DNA of 64,000 bases from CAVRXT01 sp049644285 (GTDB lineage Bacteria > Acidobacteriota > Terriglobia > Acidiferrales > UBA7541). The notes beneath the pieces were generated by a model, which was not told the DNA's origin, did not search any database, and saw nothing but the letters and a program-made list of their open reading frames with translations. Shown here in pieces: positions 50,006 to 59,405 of the stretch (positions are counted from its first letter, which is position 1; each line of letters starts with the position of its first letter). The DNA is taken from positions 6,437 to 70,436 of the forward strand of contig JBARRP010000163.1 in NCBI GenBank assembly GCA_049644285.1, read 5' to 3'. The translations under genes were made by a program, and so were the position numbers.

Positions 50006-51583
50006 ATGCCTGACTACATGTACTTGCTCGAAAGCCGGCTCTCGCCGGAACAACGTGCAGTGCTGGAGCGCGTTCAAGAGCTCGCGCGGGTGCAGGAGGC
50101 GAATATCTATCTGTCGGGCGGGGCGGTCCGTGATCTCGTTTCCGGAATGCCGATCCGCGATCTGGATTTCACAGTCGAAGGAAACCCGTTTCGGATGGTG
50201 CGCGAGCTCGAGAAGGGTGGCGCGCGTGTCGTTGTGGAAGATGAACGGCTGCGCCACATCGAATTGATTTTCGCGGGCGACGTGGACGGCTCGATCTCCG
50301 CCGCTCGCGACGATTACTACGACCGCCCCGGCGCCCGGCCCGAAGTTCGTTGGTCCACAATTATGGAAGATCTGCGCCGCCGGGACTTCTCTCTGAATGC
50401 CGTGGCCATTTCTTTGAACCCCGCGTCCCGCGGGCTGCTGCTGGATCCCACGAACGGTCTGGCCGATCTCGAAAAGCGTGAGGTGCGTGCGCTCTCGATT
50501 CATGCTTTTACCAACCAACCGGTCCGGCTGCTGCGCATCCTGCGCTACTGCGCCCGCATGGGCTTCAAGATGGAGGCGCGCACGTCAGAGTGGTTCGAAC
50601 TGGCGATGGCTCGCGGCCTACATGAGAGCCTGGAGGGCGCCGCCGTCGGCTGGGAGATTCGCAATCTGGCGCGGGAGGACAATGCAGTAACGACGCTGCG
50701 GCAATGGGAGTCCCGCGGACTGCTCGGCGTGATTCATCCACACCTGGCCCGGCGGCGTCCGGACTACGAAAGCCTCACAAAACTGTCGCGTGTGCGCGAG
50801 CAGATGGTGGCTTGCGGAGTTCGGCCGCGGTTGTTTGCGCCGGTGACGCATTATCTTCTGGCGCGGCTCAAGTCACGGGAAGCCGCGACCGCCCTTCGGC
50901 GCATGGAGCTTCGCCAGTCCGAGATCGACGCGGTCTCGCGCCTGATCCCCGACGCAGAGAAAACTCTGAAGATGCTGAAGGGTTCGAAGACCAACTCGCC
51001 GCGGGACGCTTACTTCTTGATCGCGTCGATTCCCCCGGACCTGCTCGCGTTCTTGCAGGTGGAATACCCGCATCCGAAGGCGATGAACAAGATTCGCAAT
51101 TATCTGCAGAGGTGGCGCCCCTTGCGGGTAAGCCTGCCGGTGGCGGAGCTCGATGGCCTGGGTGTACCGCGAGGGACCAAATTCGACAAGATCCTGGAGC
51201 AGCTTTTCGAGCAGCAACTCCGCGGTAGGGGCCGAACCCCGCCGGATCGCACGAAGCTCCTTCGCCAGCTAGCCGGCATCAAGGAAGAGCCAAAGAAAAA
51301 GGCCAAGGAAGAGAAGAAGGGGAAGGCAAAGGCGACGGCGAAGGAATTGAAAGCGCATGCGAAACAGAAGGCTGCGAAAGCCGTGGAGACCGCCGCTGCT
51401 CCTTCGGAAGGTCAAGCGAAGGAGCTCGTTGCAGGAGCCGCCAGCGGCGCAAGCAAGGAGCCGCGCAAGGCGGTGGAAGCTACAGCGTCAGCAAGGCGCC
51501 ATTCCAGTTCGCGGCACGCTCATAAGCCAAAGATCGCCACAAAACGGAAGGTTTCCGGGGCGAAGGCTCGTCGCCGCCGTTGA
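50006..51583 (+). CDS. cca: CCA tRNA nucleotidyltransferase/poly(A) polymerase family protein with basic C-terminal tail
   Basis: About 525 residues. Nucleotidyltransferase core: LSGGAVRDLVSGMPIRDLDF (metal Asp pair), DLRRRDFSLNAVA and RLLRILRYCARMGFKMEART, class II CCA/PcnB family. After ~435 the sequence becomes Lys/Ala/Glu-rich (KKKAKEEKKGKAKATAKELK ... KIATKRKV...RRRR), an ~90-residue basic tail not normally found. Whether it adds CCA or poly(A) cannot be told. GAGGAGG at 49989-49995 is 10-11 bases before the ATG at 50006; a TTG at 49982 is in frame. Confidence 0.88.
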   Translation: MPDYMYLLESRLSPEQRAVLERVQELARVQEANIYLSGGAVRDLVSGMPIRDLDFTVEGNPFRMVRELEKGGARVVVEDERLRHIELIFAGDVDGSISAARDDYYDRPGARPEVRWSTIMEDLRRRDFSLNAVAISLNPASRGLLLDPTNGLADLEKREVRALSIHAFTNQPVRLLRILRYCARMGFKMEARTSEWFELAMARGLHESLEGAAVGWEIRNLAREDNAVTTLRQWESRGLLGVIHPHLARRRPDYESLTKLSRVREQMVACGVRPRLFAPVTHYLLARLKSREAATALRRMELRQSEIDAVSRLIPDAEKTLKMLKGSKTNSPRDAYFLIASIPPDLLAFLQVEYPHPKAMNKIRNYLQRWRPLRVSLPVAELDGLGVPRGTKFDKILEQLFEQQLRGRGRTPPDRTKLLRQLAGIKEEPKKKAKEEKKGKAKATAKELKAHAKQKAAKAVETAAAPSEGQAKELVAGAASGASKEPRKAVEATASARRHSSSRHAHKPKIATKRKVSGAKARRRR

Positions 51584-51678
51584 GCCAGGCGTTTGACGCT
51601 TCGATCAGGCCGTGTGACCGACTGTCCGGCGCCAAACTTCTGAGCAGATCGCAAGGGCCTGGATCTTTCAAGGTGGTG

Positions 51679-51684
51679 TAGAAT
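51679..51684 (+). promoter_or_regulatory. possible -10 box placing the dnaE mRNA start at its ATG
   Basis: TAGAAT ends 8 bases before the ATG at 51693 and no ribosome site lies between, so the message may be leaderless. Confidence 0.3.
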
Positions 51685-51692
51685 AGCTCGGA

Positions 51693-54600
51693 ATGACCTC
51701 TCCGAACTTCGTACACCTGCATCTCCACACGGATTACTCTCTGCTCGACGGGGCGTGTGAAGTCGGCGAGCTGGCGAGCGAAGCGGCACGCCGGGGAATG
51801 CCCGCCGTCGCTGTCACCGATCACGGGAATCTGTTCGCCGCCGCCAATTTCTACCACGAGGCCACGACACGCGGGGTCAAGCCGATCATCGGCTGTGAGG
51901 TGTACGTCGCGCCTGGAAGCCACAAGACGAAGGGCGCGGATGCGGAACGCTCCAACCACCTCGTGCTCCTTTGCGAATCCGCGGAAGGTTACCGGAATCT
52001 GATTCAGCTCGTTTCCACCGGCTTTCTCGATGGGTTCTACTATAAGCCGAGAATCGATCACGAGCTTTTGGCTCAGCATAGCCGCGGCCTGATCGCGCTA
52101 TCCGCTTGCCTGCGCGGGGAAGTAGCGGATGCCTTGCTCGCCGAGAATCCCGGGCGCGCGCGCGAATCTGCCTACCGGCTCCGGGACATTTTTGGAAAGG
52201 GCAATTTCTTCCTGGAAGTTCAAGACCAGGGAATCGAGGTCGAGAAGCGCGTAAACCGGGAACTGGTCCAGCTTTCGCGCGAAACAGGGATTCCACTGGT
52301 GGCCACAAACGATTGTCACTATTTGACGCGGACCGACGCGCACGCACAGGAAGTGCTCCTCTGCATTCAGACCGGCAAGACCATGAGCGATCCCCAGCGG
52401 ATGCGCTTCGCCACCGACCAGTTCTATTTCAAGACGGCTGAGGAGATGGCTCAAGTCTTCCGCGAGCTGCCGGACGCGCTCGATCGCACGTTGACGATTG
52501 CCGAGCGCTGCCAGGTGAAGATCGAGCGCGTCCAGAATCCGTTCCCAGAATTCCGAGTTCCGGAGGGCCACACCGCCGAAAGTTATTTCGAGAAAGTGGC
52601 CCGCGAGGGCTTCGAATCCCGGCGTCCTCCTCTCGAGCGTCTGGCGCGCGAGGGCGTGCTGCGACAGCCGATTGCCGCCTACGAGAAACGCCTCTCCGAT
52701 GAAATCGAGATGATCAAGAAAATGCGCTTTGCCGGGTATTTTCTGATCGTCTGGGACTTTATTCACTACGCGCGCGCGCAAGGCGTGCCGGTCGGCCCCG
52801 GGCGAGGGTCGGCGGCCGGAAGTCTGGTGAGCTATGCGCTGCAAATCACGGATGTGGATCCGCTGCAATACGATTTGCTTTTCGAGCGGTTCTTGAACCC
52901 GGAACGGATCTCGATGCCGGATATCGACATCGACTTCTGCATGCGCCGGCGCGGCGAAGTAATCGAGTACGTGCGGCAGCGGTACGGCGAGAAGAATGTC
53001 GCGCAGATCATTACGTTTGGAACGATGGCGGCGAAAGCAGCCCTGAAGGATGCGGGCCGCGCGCTGGACCTCCCGTATGGGGAAGTGGACCGCCTGGCGA
53101 AGTTGGTTCCCAACCAGCTCAACATCACGCTCGAAGAGTCGTTGAAGCAATCGCCTCCTTTGGCTGAACTGCGCGAAAAAGACGAGCGTGTCCGGGAATT
53201 GATCGATGTCGCGCTGCGCCTGGAGGGTCTGGCGCGCCATGCCTCGACGCACGCTGCCGGCGTGGTCATCTCCCCGCAGCCGCTCACCGAGATCGTTCCT
53301 CTCTACAAGACCAACCGGGATGAAATCACGACGCAGTACGACATGAACGCGCTCGAACGCATCGGCCTGCTGAAAATGGATTTCCTGGGGCTGACGACCC
53401 TGACCGTGCTTGATGACGCTGTGGGGATGATCCGCCAGAACCATCCGAATCACAAGGACTTCGAGCTCTCGGGCATCCCGTTGGACGATGCCACGACGTA
53501 TGCGCTCTTCGCCCGCAGCGAGACGACCGGCATCTTCCAGTTCGAGTCGCACGGAATGCGCGACATCCTTCGGCGTTACGAGCCGACCCGCATCGAGGAT
53601 TTGACTGCGTTGAACGCACTCTACCGCCCCGGGCCGATTCAGGGCGGCATGATCGACGACTTCATCGCCCGGAAGCACGGCAAGAAGAAAGTGACGTACG
53701 ATCTGCCTGAGCTCGAGGCGATTCTCGCCGAGACATATGGCGTCATCCTCTATCAGGAGCAGGTGATGCAGATCGCGAATCGTCTGGCCGGATTTTCGCT
53801 CGGAGAAGCCGACATTCTTCGCCGGGCGATGGGCAAGAAGAACCGCGAGGAGATGGCCTCGCAGCGGGAGAAATTCCTGACGGGATGCCATGCGAGAAAA
53901 ATCCCAGCGAAAAAGGCCGAGCGGATTTTCGATTTGATGGCGGAATTTGCCGGCTATGGCTTCAACAAGTCGCATTCCTGCGCCTACGCCCTGCTGGCCT
54001 ATCAAACCGCGTATCTGAAAGCTCATTTTCCGGTGGAATTTTTCGCGGCTCTGCTCACCTCGGAAACGGGGAACTCGGAAAAGGTGGTCAAGTACATCAA
54101 CGAAGCCCGCGGTATGGGGATTCGCGTACTGCCTCCCGACATACATGAAAGCGGCTTATATTTTACTCCGGTGGGGGATGCGATCCGGTTCGGGTTGGCG
54201 GCGATCAAGAATGTCGGTGAAAACACCGCCAAGGCAATTTGCGAAGCCCGTGGCCGCTGCGCTAATTTTCAGCACTTTCATGGATTCTGCGAGGCGATCG
54301 ACCCGAAGTATTTGAACAAACGCGTCCTGGAGAGCCTGATCAAAGCCGGCGCGCTGGATTGTTTGAAAGCTTCCCGCGCGCGGCTGTGGGCGGCGATCGA
54401 CGAAGCGCTGGCCCACGGGCAGAGAGTCAGTCACCAGAGATCGGTAGGGCAGCACGGACTGTTCCTGTCAGGCGAGACGCACGTCAGGCCCGATTGGGCT
54501 CGGGTTGTTCTGCCGGAGGCTGAAGACTGGCCGGAGGAACAGCAGTTGGCCGGCGAGTACGCAACGGTCGGTTTTTACATGTCAGGCCACCCGCTCGACA

Positions 54601-55160
54601 AATATGCGGGGCGCCTGAAGGAGTTGAAGGCGGTTGAACTGGGCACCTTTGAAGGCTGGCGGCACGGGGAAGAAATCGCGGTGGCGGGCATCATCGTCCA
54701 ATCGCGCCCGATGCGCTCTCGAAAGGGCGCGCGCTGGGCCATTCTGACTCTCGAAGATCGCACGGGCGTGGTGGAAGCCCTGGTATTTCCCGAAGCGTTC
54801 CAACGTCTCGAGCCGCTGCTGCGCGGCGCGACACCCTTGCTGGTGAAGGGCCGCGTTGCCGTTGAAGAAGTGGGGACTCGCGTGGTGGTGTCGGACGCCA
54901 AGACGCTCGAACACGCCACCGAACGGCCGCCCCGGCTGCTGCGTGTCCGCGTCGATCTGTCCGCCGTTGACACCGGCACCCTGGATCGCTTGCAGGAGCT
55001 TTTCTCCAGCCGGCCCGGCCGATGCCGCGTGGCATTCGAGCTGGTCAAGTCAGATGGGACGGAAGCCACGCTCGAAGCCGAAAACGGCGTGAATGCGGAC
55101 GGCGAGTTGGTCGAGCAGGTCCGCGCGATCTGCGGCACCGATGCAGTGGCTCTGCAGTGA
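51693..55160 (+). CDS. dnaE: DNA polymerase III subunit alpha
   Basis: 1155 residues, normal length. PHP domain at the N-terminus with apparently complete metal ligands (HLHLHTDYSLLDG, TDHGNLF, GCEVYV, NDCHYL), palm with catalytic Asp412 and Asp414 (PDIDIDFC), fingers (GFNKSHSCAYALLAYQTAYLKAHFPVEF), tandem HhH and an OB domain (EIAVAGIIVQSRPMRSRKG). Replicates the chromosome. A beta-clamp motif is not obvious. Metal ligands lost in E. coli PHP are kept here, so a built-in proofreading exonuclease is possible. accA starts 20 bases after its stop. Confidence 0.95.
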   Translation: MTSPNFVHLHLHTDYSLLDGACEVGELASEAARRGMPAVAVTDHGNLFAAANFYHEATTRGVKPIIGCEVYVAPGSHKTKGADAERSNHLVLLCESAEGYRNLIQLVSTGFLDGFYYKPRIDHELLAQHSRGLIALSACLRGEVADALLAENPGRARESAYRLRDIFGKGNFFLEVQDQGIEVEKRVNRELVQLSRETGIPLVATNDCHYLTRTDAHAQEVLLCIQTGKTMSDPQRMRFATDQFYFKTAEEMAQVFRELPDALDRTLTIAERCQVKIERVQNPFPEFRVPEGHTAESYFEKVAREGFESRRPPLERLAREGVLRQPIAAYEKRLSDEIEMIKKMRFAGYFLIVWDFIHYARAQGVPVGPGRGSAAGSLVSYALQITDVDPLQYDLLFERFLNPERISMPDIDIDFCMRRRGEVIEYVRQRYGEKNVAQIITFGTMAAKAALKDAGRALDLPYGEVDRLAKLVPNQLNITLEESLKQSPPLAELREKDERVRELIDVALRLEGLARHASTHAAGVVISPQPLTEIVPLYKTNRDEITTQYDMNALERIGLLKMDFLGLTTLTVLDDAVGMIRQNHPNHKDFELSGIPLDDATTYALFARSETTGIFQFESHGMRDILRRYEPTRIEDLTALNALYRPGPIQGGMIDDFIARKHGKKKVTYDLPELEAILAETYGVILYQEQVMQIANRLAGFSLGEADILRRAMGKKNREEMASQREKFLTGCHARKIPAKKAERIFDLMAEFAGYGFNKSHSCAYALLAYQTAYLKAHFPVEFFAALLTSETGNSEKVVKYINEARGMGIRVLPPDIHESGLYFTPVGDAIRFGLAAIKNVGENTAKAICEARGRCANFQHFHGFCEAIDPKYLNKRVLESLIKAGALDCLKASRARLWAAIDEALAHGQRVSHQRSVGQHGLFLSGETHVRPDWARVVLPEAEDWPEEQQLAGEYATVGFYMSGHPLDKYAGRLKELKAVELGTFEGWRHGEEIAVAGIIVQSRPMRSRKGARWAILTLEDRTGVVEALVFPEAFQRLEPLLRGATPLLVKGRVAVEEVGTRVVVSDAKTLEHATERPPRLLRVRVDLSAVDTGTLDRLQELFSSRPGRCRVAFELVKSDGTEATLEAENGVNADGELVEQVRAICGTDAVALQ

Positions 55161-55180
55161 GCGATTAGCGACGAGGAGTG

Positions 55181-56146
55181 ATGGATCCGGCCGAGAAAAA
55201 GCGGCAAAAAGAAATCGACGCGCTCGAGAGCGAGGTCGAGGAGTTGCGCCATCTTGCCCCGGAAACGGACGCGACGCGCAGTGAAATCGAGCGCATCCGT
55301 CGCGAGGTAGCGGAGCTCAAGCAAGAGTTTTACGCACACCTCGGCGCTTGGCAGCGCCTCCAGCTCGCACGCCACTCGCAGCGCCCCTACACACTTGATT
55401 ACGTCCGCATGCTATTCGAGGACTTCAGCGAAGTTCACGGGGACCGGGAATTCGCGGACGACCCGGCTTTGGTTTGCGGCATGGCCTGGTTTGACGGGCG
55501 CGCGGTGATGGTGGTAGGCCATCAGAAGGGCCGGGACACCAAGCAGCGGCTGGCGCGCAATTTCGGTCAGGCCAAGCCGGAAGGCTATCGCAAGGCGCTG
55601 CGGGTGATGCAGCTTGCCGCAAAATTTAATCGCCCGGTGTTTTGCTTTGTGGATACGCCGGGGGCATATCCCGGTGTGGGCGCGGAAGAGCGGGGCCAGG
55701 CCGAGGCCATCGCTCGCAATTTGCGCGAGATGGCGCGGCTGCCTGTCCCGATACTGGTGACGATTACGGGTGAAGGGGGTTCCGGCGGAGCGCTGGCGAT
55801 CGCTATCGGCGACCGCGTAAACATGCTCGAGAATTCCATTTACTCGGTAATTTCGCCCGAAGGCTGCGCTTCGATCATGTGGCGCGATGCAGGCAAAGCA
55901 GAGATTGCCGCGGAAGCCTTGAAGATTACGGCGCGGGACCTTCTCGAACTCAAAGTGATCGACGAGATCATCCCCGAGCCGGAAGGCGGGGCGCATATGG
56001 ATCACGAAGAAGCCGCCCGGCTCCTCAGGCCTTTTCTGGTGCGCGCAGTGGCCGAGATGTCGCGCCTGGAGCCCGCCGAACTCTTGGAGCGGCGCTACGA
56101 GAAGTTCCGCCGAATGGGACAGTTTTTTAGCCCAATTCCAGTCTAG
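55181..56146 (+). CDS. accA: acetyl-CoA carboxylase carboxyltransferase subunit alpha
   Basis: About 321 residues. Coiled N-terminus, then the carboxyltransferase core: GDREFADDPALVCGMAWFDG, GHQKGRDTKQRLARNFGQAKPEGYRKALR, FVDTPGAYPGVGAEERGQAEAIARNL and GEGGSGGALAIAIGDRVNMLENSIYSVISPEGCASI. Together with AccD transfers CO2 to acetyl-CoA for fatty-acid synthesis; accD not in window. GAGGAG ends 2 bases before the ATG (unusually close; GTG at 55178 also in frame). dnaE-accA adjacency is common. Confidence 0.95.
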   Translation: MDPAEKKRQKEIDALESEVEELRHLAPETDATRSEIERIRREVAELKQEFYAHLGAWQRLQLARHSQRPYTLDYVRMLFEDFSEVHGDREFADDPALVCGMAWFDGRAVMVVGHQKGRDTKQRLARNFGQAKPEGYRKALRVMQLAAKFNRPVFCFVDTPGAYPGVGAEERGQAEAIARNLREMARLPVPILVTITGEGGSGGALAIAIGDRVNMLENSIYSVISPEGCASIMWRDAGKAEIAAEALKITARDLLELKVIDEIIPEPEGGAHMDHEEAARLLRPFLVRAVAEMSRLEPAELLERRYEKFRRMGQFFSPIPV

Positions 56147-56221
56147 CTTTCCCGAATGGAACCCTTTGGAGTGGCCCTCCGTATTTTCTAACAGGGTGAA
56201 AATGCCTTGGAGGGACGAACA

Positions 56222-56740
56222 ATGTTTTGTGACCGATGCGGCAAGCAACTTGAGTCCACGGCCCAATTCTGCAGCGCCTGCGGCAAGCCAATGGTCCACC
56301 CGGCTGCACCGAATGCGCCTTACACAGGACGCGTCCATAAACACTTGAAGACGGTAGCAGCTCTTTGGACCGTCTACGGTGTTCTTCGGCTACTCGAAGC
56401 CGTCTGGATTCTGGCGGTCGGGAGACTTGTTGTGCCGCGAATTCTGTTGGGGATCACCGGGAACATTGGCGGTTTCCCAACCTGGCTCTCGCTTGATCGA
56501 ATCGCGGAGTCCAGTCTGCTTTTTGCCGGCATGTGGAGCGGCGTCTTCGGAGCCATCGAGCTGCTGGCGGCCTGGGCATTGATGGAACGCCAGCCCTGGG
56601 CGAGGATACTGATTCTGGTCCTGGGCTTGTTGGCTGTGTTGCGATTTCCGTTCGGCACCGCGCTGGGAATTTACACCATGTGGGTCCTTCTTCCGGTGGC
56701 TTGCGGTGAGGAATACGAAGGCCTGATGCGGGCTTCTTAG
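56222..56740 (+). CDS. zinc-ribbon membrane protein
   Basis: About 172 residues. Starts MFCDRCGKQLESTAQFCSACGKP, a double-zinc-knuckle zinc ribbon (CxxC...CxxC). Then a linker and about four membrane segments (LLEAVWILAVGRLVVPRILL, SSLLFAGMWSGVFGAIELLAAWALM, ILILVLGLLAVLRF, ALGIYTMWVLLPVACG). Such fusions are widespread, poorly characterised and possibly stress-related. GGAGGGA is 6 bases before the ATG at 56222. First of three small genes in the same direction; function unknown. Confidence 0.85.
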   Translation: MFCDRCGKQLESTAQFCSACGKPMVHPAAPNAPYTGRVHKHLKTVAALWTVYGVLRLLEAVWILAVGRLVVPRILLGITGNIGGFPTWLSLDRIAESSLLFAGMWSGVFGAIELLAAWALMERQPWARILILVLGLLAVLRFPFGTALGIYTMWVLLPVACGEEYEGLMRAS

Positions 56741-56833
56741 TTCTCGGCCTCCTTCATCGGGCGTTGAGAACTTGGGCACGGGTCGCATCCGCGGTGTTGC
56801 TCCCCCCGGAAGACTGCATTAGCTTTTAGGCCA

Positions 56834-57181
56834 GTGAAGAAGTCCCTCAAAAAGAAGGCGGTGCGCCGGCTCATGTCTGAGATATTTCGACCGTACGAAA
56901 GGCTCGTCGAGATAACGATTCTTGGGAAGACGTTTCTCGTGCCGGAAAGGAACTCGCTCCTGCGCTGCTTCCAGTTCATCAGTCCGGAGACGATTCCATA
57001 CGGGCGATTCTGTTGGAATCAGGAGTGCCAGTATTGCCGGGTCAATTGCCAGTTGCAAGATGACGACCAAGCCCGGCCCATCCTGAGCTGCAAGTTTATC
57101 GTCTCCGAGGGAATGAACATTTCCGAACTCGCGCCGGAGCTGGTGGGATGCCTGCGGACGAAGCTGGGTCATTCCGCGTGA
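56834..57181 (+). CDS. ferredoxin-fold 2Fe-2S protein (predicted)
   Basis: 115 residues. ITILGKTFLVPERNSLLRCFQ suggests a beta-grasp start. FCWNQECQYCRVNC has the plant-ferredoxin C-x4-C-x2-C spacing, and ILSCKFIVSEGMNISE provides a fourth Cys after 17 residues, as in ferredoxin (usually a longer gap). So a [2Fe-2S] cluster is likely although unproven; Cys63-type extra cysteines (VNC) are present. GTG start at 56834 without a strong ribosome site. Followed after a short gap by a related-looking unknown gene. Confidence 0.7.
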   Translation: MKKSLKKKAVRRLMSEIFRPYERLVEITILGKTFLVPERNSLLRCFQFISPETIPYGRFCWNQECQYCRVNCQLQDDDQARPILSCKFIVSEGMNISELAPELVGCLRTKLGHSA

Positions 57182-57223
57182 CCTCTATTGCCGTGCCGCG
57201 GCAGCCTGTGCGATGCTACGCGC

Positions 57224-57871
57224 GTGGAAGCGGGGTCTCCTCCACTGCGGTGTGACGGCTGCGGCGCCGCCGCCAACGAAACGCATATCCGCCGCCGCAT
57301 CGAGCGCCTGGAACTTGCCACCCGATTTCGCCCCATTCACATTCAAGTGTTGTTTCTGGACCTCGCGCCGCCTTCGCGACTCGAAGATTTCTTTTACCGC
57401 CCTACCGCAAACCCCAGCGAACGCTCACTCGCCTCCCGAATGTGGTTTGAAGAGATGATTTGGGGCGCCGGTATTGCCAAAGATTCCTGGAAAGAGGAAC
57501 AAGCGGCGCTGGCGGAATTCCAGCGCCGAAATTTATTCTTGGCTTATGCGTTGGAGTGTCCACTTGAGGAAATCTGCGCGGACTATGAATCCGACACGTC
57601 AGGTGCAATTGCGAAAGGGGTCGCTCGACAGTATGGTGAAACCGTCCTCAAGCGAGTTCAGTTTTCCTACAAGCCGAAGCACGTGGCCCTGCTCAACTAT
57701 GGCACCGCAGACCTGATCCCGCTGTTCCACCAAACAGGCTGGGGAAACCGGCTTCTTCTCGACCGTGGAGCGCCGGTCACCGATCCATTTCTAGGTGATC
57801 CGGCCTCCCAGGCGGAGTTCGGTACGGGCTTCGGAGCACGCATCGCGCAGCTCCTCGCAAAGCTCGCCTGA
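57224..57871 (+). CDS. hypothetical protein with N-terminal CxxC
   Basis: About 215 residues. RCDGCGAAANETHIRRRIERLE forms a likely metal knuckle at the N-terminus; IHIQVLFLDLAPPSRLEDFFY and VALLNYGTADLIPLFHQTGWGN recall a Rossmann or uracil-DNA-glycosylase-like fold, but this is weak. No signal or membrane segments. GTG at 57224 was chosen over TTG at 57188 because the first dozen residues from the TTG look non-family; no good ribosome site either way. Its position right after the ferredoxin-like gene suggests they act together. Confidence 0.6.
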   Translation: MEAGSPPLRCDGCGAAANETHIRRRIERLELATRFRPIHIQVLFLDLAPPSRLEDFFYRPTANPSERSLASRMWFEEMIWGAGIAKDSWKEEQAALAEFQRRNLFLAYALECPLEEICADYESDTSGAIAKGVARQYGETVLKRVQFSYKPKHVALLNYGTADLIPLFHQTGWGNRLLLDRGAPVTDPFLGDPASQAEFGTGFGARIAQLLAKLA

Positions 57872-57996
57872 CGTTTGCTTCGCTCGCCGCCCCCCGCAGC
57901 CACTGGAGCACCAACGATCGAACCATGAACATCAACTCGAACTTCACCGCGAAGTGGGTCAGCCCTGATTGCGGCGACACGAAGCGAGAAGGAGTT

Positions 57997-58019
57997 CGCC
58001 GGACCGGATTCGGCCGGCG
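57997..58019. terminator. possible bidirectional hairpin terminator
   Basis: CGCCGGACCG-GATT-CGGCCGGCG can fold into a 9-bp stem with one bulge between the convergent gene ends at 57871 and 58125. No clear T-run follows, so intrinsic activity is unsure. Confidence 0.35.
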
Positions 58020-58124
58020 TCCCCGGTCTTGATTGTTGCGACGAGAGCTTTGTACCAGCTCATGATTCAAATGCCGCGAGCAAAAAACGGGCGAGCGGTT
58101 TTCGACAACTCCGCATAGCTCTGG

Positions 58125-59405
58125 TCAGCCCCCATGTACGCGTGCTCCTCTTGGAAGGCGCATCACAAGTATCGCCGATACTAACAAGGGAGTCCCGGCA
58201 AGGGCGAGGCCTCCGTATATGCCTCCCGTCCAGCTACTCATGGCCCCGATCGCCCACGGCCCGACAAAACCGCCGAGGCTCGCGACGGAATTAATTAGAG
58301 CGATGCCGGCGGCCGCCGAAAATCCCGTCAGAAATTCGTTGGGCAATGCCCAGAAAGGACCCAAATAGCTGTAAACACTAACCGCCAGGAGCGACAAGAG
58401 CACGAAGGAAAAGAACGGAGAACGAGCTGCGCCCAGCAACGCGAGAGCAACTCCTCCCATGATGGCAGGAATAGCGACATGGTATTGCCGCTCGAGCATG
58501 CGGTCGGAGCTACGCGAAACAAGGATCATCCCTGCGAGGCCCACCAGGTGCGGGATCATCACCAGGAATCCGACGGCGGTATTGGAATATCTGCCTGAGA
58601 ATGATTTCACAAGCTGAGGGACCCAAAAGCTGAGCGTGTACAACCCGGTCAACATGCCGAAATGAATTGCGGCCAAACGCCACACACGTCCGTTGGCCAT
58701 TGCCTGGAGGGCGGAGTATCGGTGCTGGTCCAATTTTTGCTGCTCTTCGCGCAGTAAGTCCGTTTGAATCCATGCCTTCTCTTGCTGCGTCAGGAACTTT
58801 GCTTCGGCCGGACGGCTGGGCAAGAGAAAATAGGTGAGGAAGCCGCAGACGATGGCTGGAATTCCCTCCAAAACCAACAGCCAGCGCCAACTGCTGATAC
58901 CCAGCCAGTGCACATGATCCAGGATGAGACCTGAGACCGGAGCCCCCAGGATGCTGGTGACAGGCAAGCCCGTGAGGAAGAGGGCAACCGCCTGCGCCTG
59001 TTCGCGTCGGCGAAACCAGTAGGTCAGGTACAACACGATTCCGGGCAGGTAACCCGCCTCAGCCAGACCCAGGAGAAAGCGCACAACGTACAACTGATGC
59101 ACGGTGTGTACGAAGCCCGTCAGCGTGGCCAGAATTCCCCAGGTAATCAGGATGCGCGCAATCCAGATGCGGGCTCCGATTTTGTGCAGCAGCAGATTGC
59201 TGGGGACTTCAAAGATGGCGTAGCCGAAAAAGAAAATCCCGGCGAGCAATCCAAACTGTTGGCTGGTGATAGCCAGTTCTTTGTTCATTGTCAACGCTGC
59301 AAACCCAATGTTGATCCGGTCGAGAAAGGCAACAACGTAAAGAAGAAAGACAAAGGGGAGAATCCTGATGCGCACTTTCTGAATCGTTCTGGTTTCGATG
59401 GGCAT
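58125..59405 (-). CDS. MFS transporter (anion:cation symporter-like)
   Basis: About 426 residues with ~12 membrane segments. IRILPFVFLLYVVAFLDRINIG and FFGYAIFEVPSNLLLHKIGAR and RFLLGLAEAGYLPGIVLYLTYWFRRREQAQA match the ACS branch, which includes glucarate, tartrate, hexuronate and phthalate carriers. The substrate is not determined. ATG at 59405 starts PIETRTIQKVRI; an in-frame TTG/ATG extension to 59531 is not family-like. No enzymes for a matching sugar acid nearby. Confidence 0.9.
   Translation of the reverse strand: MPIETRTIQKVRIRILPFVFLLYVVAFLDRINIGFAALTMNKELAITSQQFGLLAGIFFFGYAIFEVPSNLLLHKIGARIWIARILITWGILATLTGFVHTVHQLYVVRFLLGLAEAGYLPGIVLYLTYWFRRREQAQAVALFLTGLPVTSILGAPVSGLILDHVHWLGISSWRWLLVLEGIPAIVCGFLTYFLLPSRPAEAKFLTQQEKAWIQTDLLREEQQKLDQHRYSALQAMANGRVWRLAAIHFGMLTGLYTLSFWVPQLVKSFSGRYSNTAVGFLVMIPHLVGLAGMILVSRSSDRMLERQYHVAIPAIMGGVALALLGAARSPFFSFVLLSLLAVSVYSYLGPFWALPNEFLTGFSAAAGIALINSVASLGGFVGPWAIGAMSSWTGGIYGGLALAGTPLLVSAILVMRLPRGARVHGG

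Noticed and set aside
52098..54146. Long open frame on the minus strand opposite dnaE
   Set aside because: A shadow of dnaE: high-GC coding gives long antisense frames; no protein pattern and His/Arg/Leu-rich composition.
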